Assembly (NCBI RefSeq): GCF_003397705.1
Contig: NZ_QJVB01000003.1
Location: 1 to 64,000 of the forward strand
Direction: 5' to 3'
From: Gardnerella swidsinskii
GTDB lineage: Bacteria; Actinomycetota; Actinomycetes; Actinomycetales; Bifidobacteriaceae
Length of the DNA: 64,000 nt
Shown here: positions 62,013 to 64,000 of the stretch, in pieces
Layout of the letters: every line of letters begins with the position of its first letter
Position numbering within the stretch: the first letter of the stretch is position 1
The notes under the pieces: generated by a model
Told to the model about the DNA's origin: nothing
The model's input: only the letters and a program-made list of their open reading frames with translations
The model's database searches: none
Translations under genes and position numbers: made by a program

Positions 62013-62513
62013 TTATGCTGCTATATCAGCTACAGTTGCGTTTAATAATGTTACGATATCTTGAGGATTAAGAACTACGTCCAATCCTCGTTTTCCTCCA
62101 GAAACAAGAATCTCATCAAATTGCATTACGCTACTATCTAGTACTGTTTCATGGTGCGTTTTTTGTCCGAATGGTGAAATTCCGCCAACTACGTAGCCGC
62201 TTTCTCGTTGCGCAACTTCTGGGCTTGTCATACTTGCTTTCTTTGCGTGTACTGCTCCTGCAATTGCTTTCATATTGAGACGTCCGTTTACTGGAACAAT
62301 TCCAACTACTCGCTTTTCACCAGTGTCAACCATAAGAGTTTTGCAAACTTGAGCTGCGCTTACGCCTAGCTTCTCAGCAGCCTCAATTCCATAGCCGTCG
62401 TCCATGTGATCAGCGTCATGCTCGTATTGCGCTATGCGGAAGGTGATGCCTGCGTTTTCGAGTTGCGCAATAGCTGGAGTTGCTTTTCCGGTTTCTGCAT
62501 GTTTTTTACTCAT
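62013..62513 (-). CDS. ybaK: Cys-tRNA(Pro)/aminoacyl-tRNA deacylase, YbaK/EbsC family
   Basis: 166 aa from the ATG at 62513 (the TTG at 62537 is less likely). It hydrolyses cysteine from mischarged tRNA-Pro. ATPAIAQLENAGI, YEHD, AQVCKTLMVDTG, VPVNGRLNMKAIAGAVHAKKASM, GYVVGGISPFGQK and ILVSGGKRGLDVVLNP are family-typical. Length and motifs complete. It follows gap on the same strand after a terminator. Confidence 0.93.
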   Translation of the reverse strand: MSKKHAETGKATPAIAQLENAGITFRIAQYEHDADHMDDGYGIEAAEKLGVSAAQVCKTLMVDTGEKRVVGIVPVNGRLNMKAIAGAVHAKKASMTSPEVAQRESGYVVGGISPFGQKTHHETVLDSSVMQFDEILVSGGKRGLDVVLNPQDIVTLLNATVADIAA

Positions 62514-62595
62514 TTTGTTACCGTGCCTTATACTCAACTGTCAAATTGTGTTACATGATATGCTATACCGACTGTTGACTTAGTGTATATTAAAC

Positions 62596-62642
62596 ATATA
62601 AACCCCTTGTGGAGCTTAGAAAGCAGCACAAGGGGTTTATAT
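62596..62642 (-). terminator. Terminator of gap
   Basis: A perfect 16-bp stem: ATATAAACCCCTTGTG (62596-62611) against CACAAGGGGTTTATAT (62627-62642). The T-rich side lies downstream on the minus strand. Confidence 0.85.
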
Positions 62643-62689
62643 ATTAAATATTCGCACAACCAGCTATTGCTGATTGATGCTTAGCGAAA

Positions 62690-63745
62690 TCACTCGGAGA
62701 TTTCAGCGAAGTAAAGAAGAGTGCGAATCATGTTGGAAGTGAAGCCGTACTCGTTGTCGTAGAAGGTAACGGTACGAGCCAAAGTTACACCGTCAACAGT
62801 GTTCACGTCGGTCTGAGTTGGATCGAAAACGCCACCGTGGGTGTCGCCGATGATGTCAGAAGACACGATGCTGTCTGCATTGTAACCGAAGTACTCGCAG
62901 TTTTCGAAAGCCTTCTTGAAAGCGTCGTTAATTTCTTCAGTGGTTGCTGGCTTCTCAAGAACAGTGGTCAACTCGGTAACAGAGCCGTCTGGAACCTGAA
63001 TGCGCTGTGCGTGACCCTGGAGCTTGCCGTTAACTTCTGGCACAACCTTGCCGATTGCCTTAGCAGCGCCGGTGGAGTGCTCAATGGTGTTGCAAGCTGC
63101 GGAACGGTTATTGCGTGGCTTAGAGCCGCGTGGACCGTCGAGAATCATCTGAGTGCCGGTGTAGGCGTGAATTGTGGTCATGAAGCCGGACTTGATTCCC
63201 CAGTTGTCTTGAAGCAACTTCACCATTGCAGCCATGGAGTTGGTGGTGCAAGAACCAGCGGAAACAATGTTGTCAGAAGCCTTCAAGATTTCGTGATTAA
63301 CGCCGAACACAACTGTTGGAGTGGTTTCATCCTTAGCAGGAGCAGAAATAAGAACCTTCTTAGCACCTGCGTTCAAGTGAGCCTGGGACTTTTCTGCAGA
63401 AGTGTAGAAACCGGTGCATTCGAGAACGAATTCAACACCGTCGTTCTTAACCCATGGAATGTTATTTGCGTCTTTTTCGGCGTAAACCTTATAAGTCTTG
63501 CCATCTACAACGATTGCGTCTTCGGTGGAGGTTACCTCAACTGGGGTGCCGTCATCGTGGCGGAATGTGCCGTGGGTGCTGTCATACTTGAGTAAGTAGG
63601 CGAGCATCGAAGGGGTGGTCAGATCGTTGATGGCTGCGACTTCGATGTCACCTGCTTGACCGCCGCGAGCTTGAAGCTCAAAAATACGACGGAATGCGAG
63701 ACGACCGATACGACCGAAACCATTAATACCAATCTTGACTGTCAT
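62690..63745 (-). CDS. gap: Glyceraldehyde-3-phosphate dehydrogenase, type I
   Basis: 351 aa from the ATG at 63745, with GGGAGAA 5 nt upstream; the longer frame to 63778 is not expected. It converts glyceraldehyde 3-phosphate to 1,3-bisphosphoglycerate with NAD, central also in the bifid shunt. The Rossmann start is [16 protein letters not shown], catalytic Cys is in [11 protein letters not shown], and [20 protein letters not shown] and [12 protein letters not shown] are present. Its G+C-richer, strongly biased codons fit a highly expressed gene. Confidence 0.98.
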   Translation of the reverse strand: MTVKIGINGFGRIGRLAFRRIFELQARGGQAGDIEVAAINDLTTPSMLAYLLKYDSTHGTFRHDDGTPVEVTSTEDAIVVDGKTYKVYAEKDANNIPWVKNDGVEFVLECTGFYTSAEKSQAHLNAGAKKVLISAPAKDETTPTVVFGVNHEILKASDNIVSAGSCTTNSMAAMVKLLQDNWGIKSGFMTTIHAYTGTQMILDGPRGSKPRNNRSAACNTIEHSTGAAKAIGKVVPEVNGKLQGHAQRIQVPDGSVTELTTVLEKPATTEEINDAFKKAFENCEYFGYNADSIVSSDIIGDTHGGVFDPTQTDVNTVDGVTLARTVTFYDNEYGFTSNMIRTLLYFAEISE

Positions 63746-64000
63746 GTGGTTCTCCCTTGAGTGAGACCTCGTGCGCAACGTTTTAAGTCGCGCTATTTTC
63801 GCGATGAAAACTCACGCATTTAGGTCATCGTTATTTGAATTAACGGTGTTCATTTTAGTGTGCGGTATGTACGAAGAGTTGTAATATAGCTCACTTTTAT
63901 TGCAATAATGCATTGTGAGAACAGTGAGCGTTAACATGCTGTGTTTTATGAGTGTTTTTGTGAATTTTTTGATAGTTTCCAGTTGCGTTTTTGCATAACA
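63746..64000. other. Upstream region of gap
   Basis: Contains the gap leader and presumably its promoters on the minus strand. A+T-rich from 63880. No second gene is seen and no promoter could be fixed with confidence. Confidence 0.5.

Noticed and set aside
62837-63595. 252-codon plus-strand open frame opposite gap
   Set aside because: It is the antisense of a highly expressed, codon-biased gene; there is no ribosome site and no recognisable protein.

Overview
The window reads as a low-GC member of the Bifidobacteriaceae, most likely Gardnerella. Supporting signs are actinobacterial hallmarks (an ileS leader of the translational T-box type, a 24-residue bL37 ribosomal protein, SepF beside FtsZ, DUF3107, an exonuclease VII pair, DivIVA-like proteins), bifidobacterial-type gene content and an A+T-rich base composition. 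This assignment is inference from gene content, not from a marker-gene comparison.

Positions 1-15000 form a surface-protein and accessory region. Two giant S8 subtilisin-like proteases, each ending in an LAMTG sorting signal, lie in direct repeat with an offset of about 8.06 kb. They share an identical leader and mosaic near-identical patches. The second has a run of ten G inside the spacer of its best promoter candidate. A class C sortase gene follows it but carries two in-frame stops. Between the two proteases sits a small Abi-like HEPN gene, followed by what looks like a scrap of the 3' end of a second sortase copy.

Positions 15000-22900 hold tRNA-Lys, xseA-xseB, tRNA-Arg, a second Abi_2/AbiF-type HEPN gene, ileS with its T-box leader, and a BrnT/BrnA-like toxin-antitoxin pair. 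The AbiF-type gene is preceded by two sigma-70-type promoters and a compact two-hairpin RNA, which makes it the best candidate here for an RNA-guarded phage-defence or toxin system.

Positions 22900-31600 contain an array of long palindromes, a peptide ABC transporter (two permeases, a lipoprotein, a fused double ATPase), murI, a VKOR-like membrane oxidoreductase and a PHP phosphoesterase. Positions 31600-49300 are mostly housekeeping genes: DUF3107, a kinase-fold protein lacking catalytic residues, a UvrD-type helicase, a metalloprotease-like protein without HEXXH, a Lon-like secreted protease, a DivIVA-domain protein, recO, uppS, an M20 hydrolase, a thiamine-binding protein, glyS, dusB, ftsZ, sepF and trmB.

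Positions 49300-64000 contain tRNA-Glu, a 437-bp non-autonomous element with 25-bp terminal inverted repeats and an 8-bp target duplication, a YkoE-type ECF component with an unclassified structured leader, tRNA-Met, a fructokinase-like gene, an Xaa-Pro aminopeptidase and folC. They continue with a probable D-aspartate cross-bridge locus (racemase, ATP-grasp ligase, MurE), a DEDDh exonuclease, a sigma factor, bL37, ybaK and gap. Several families of intergenic palindromes recur through the window.
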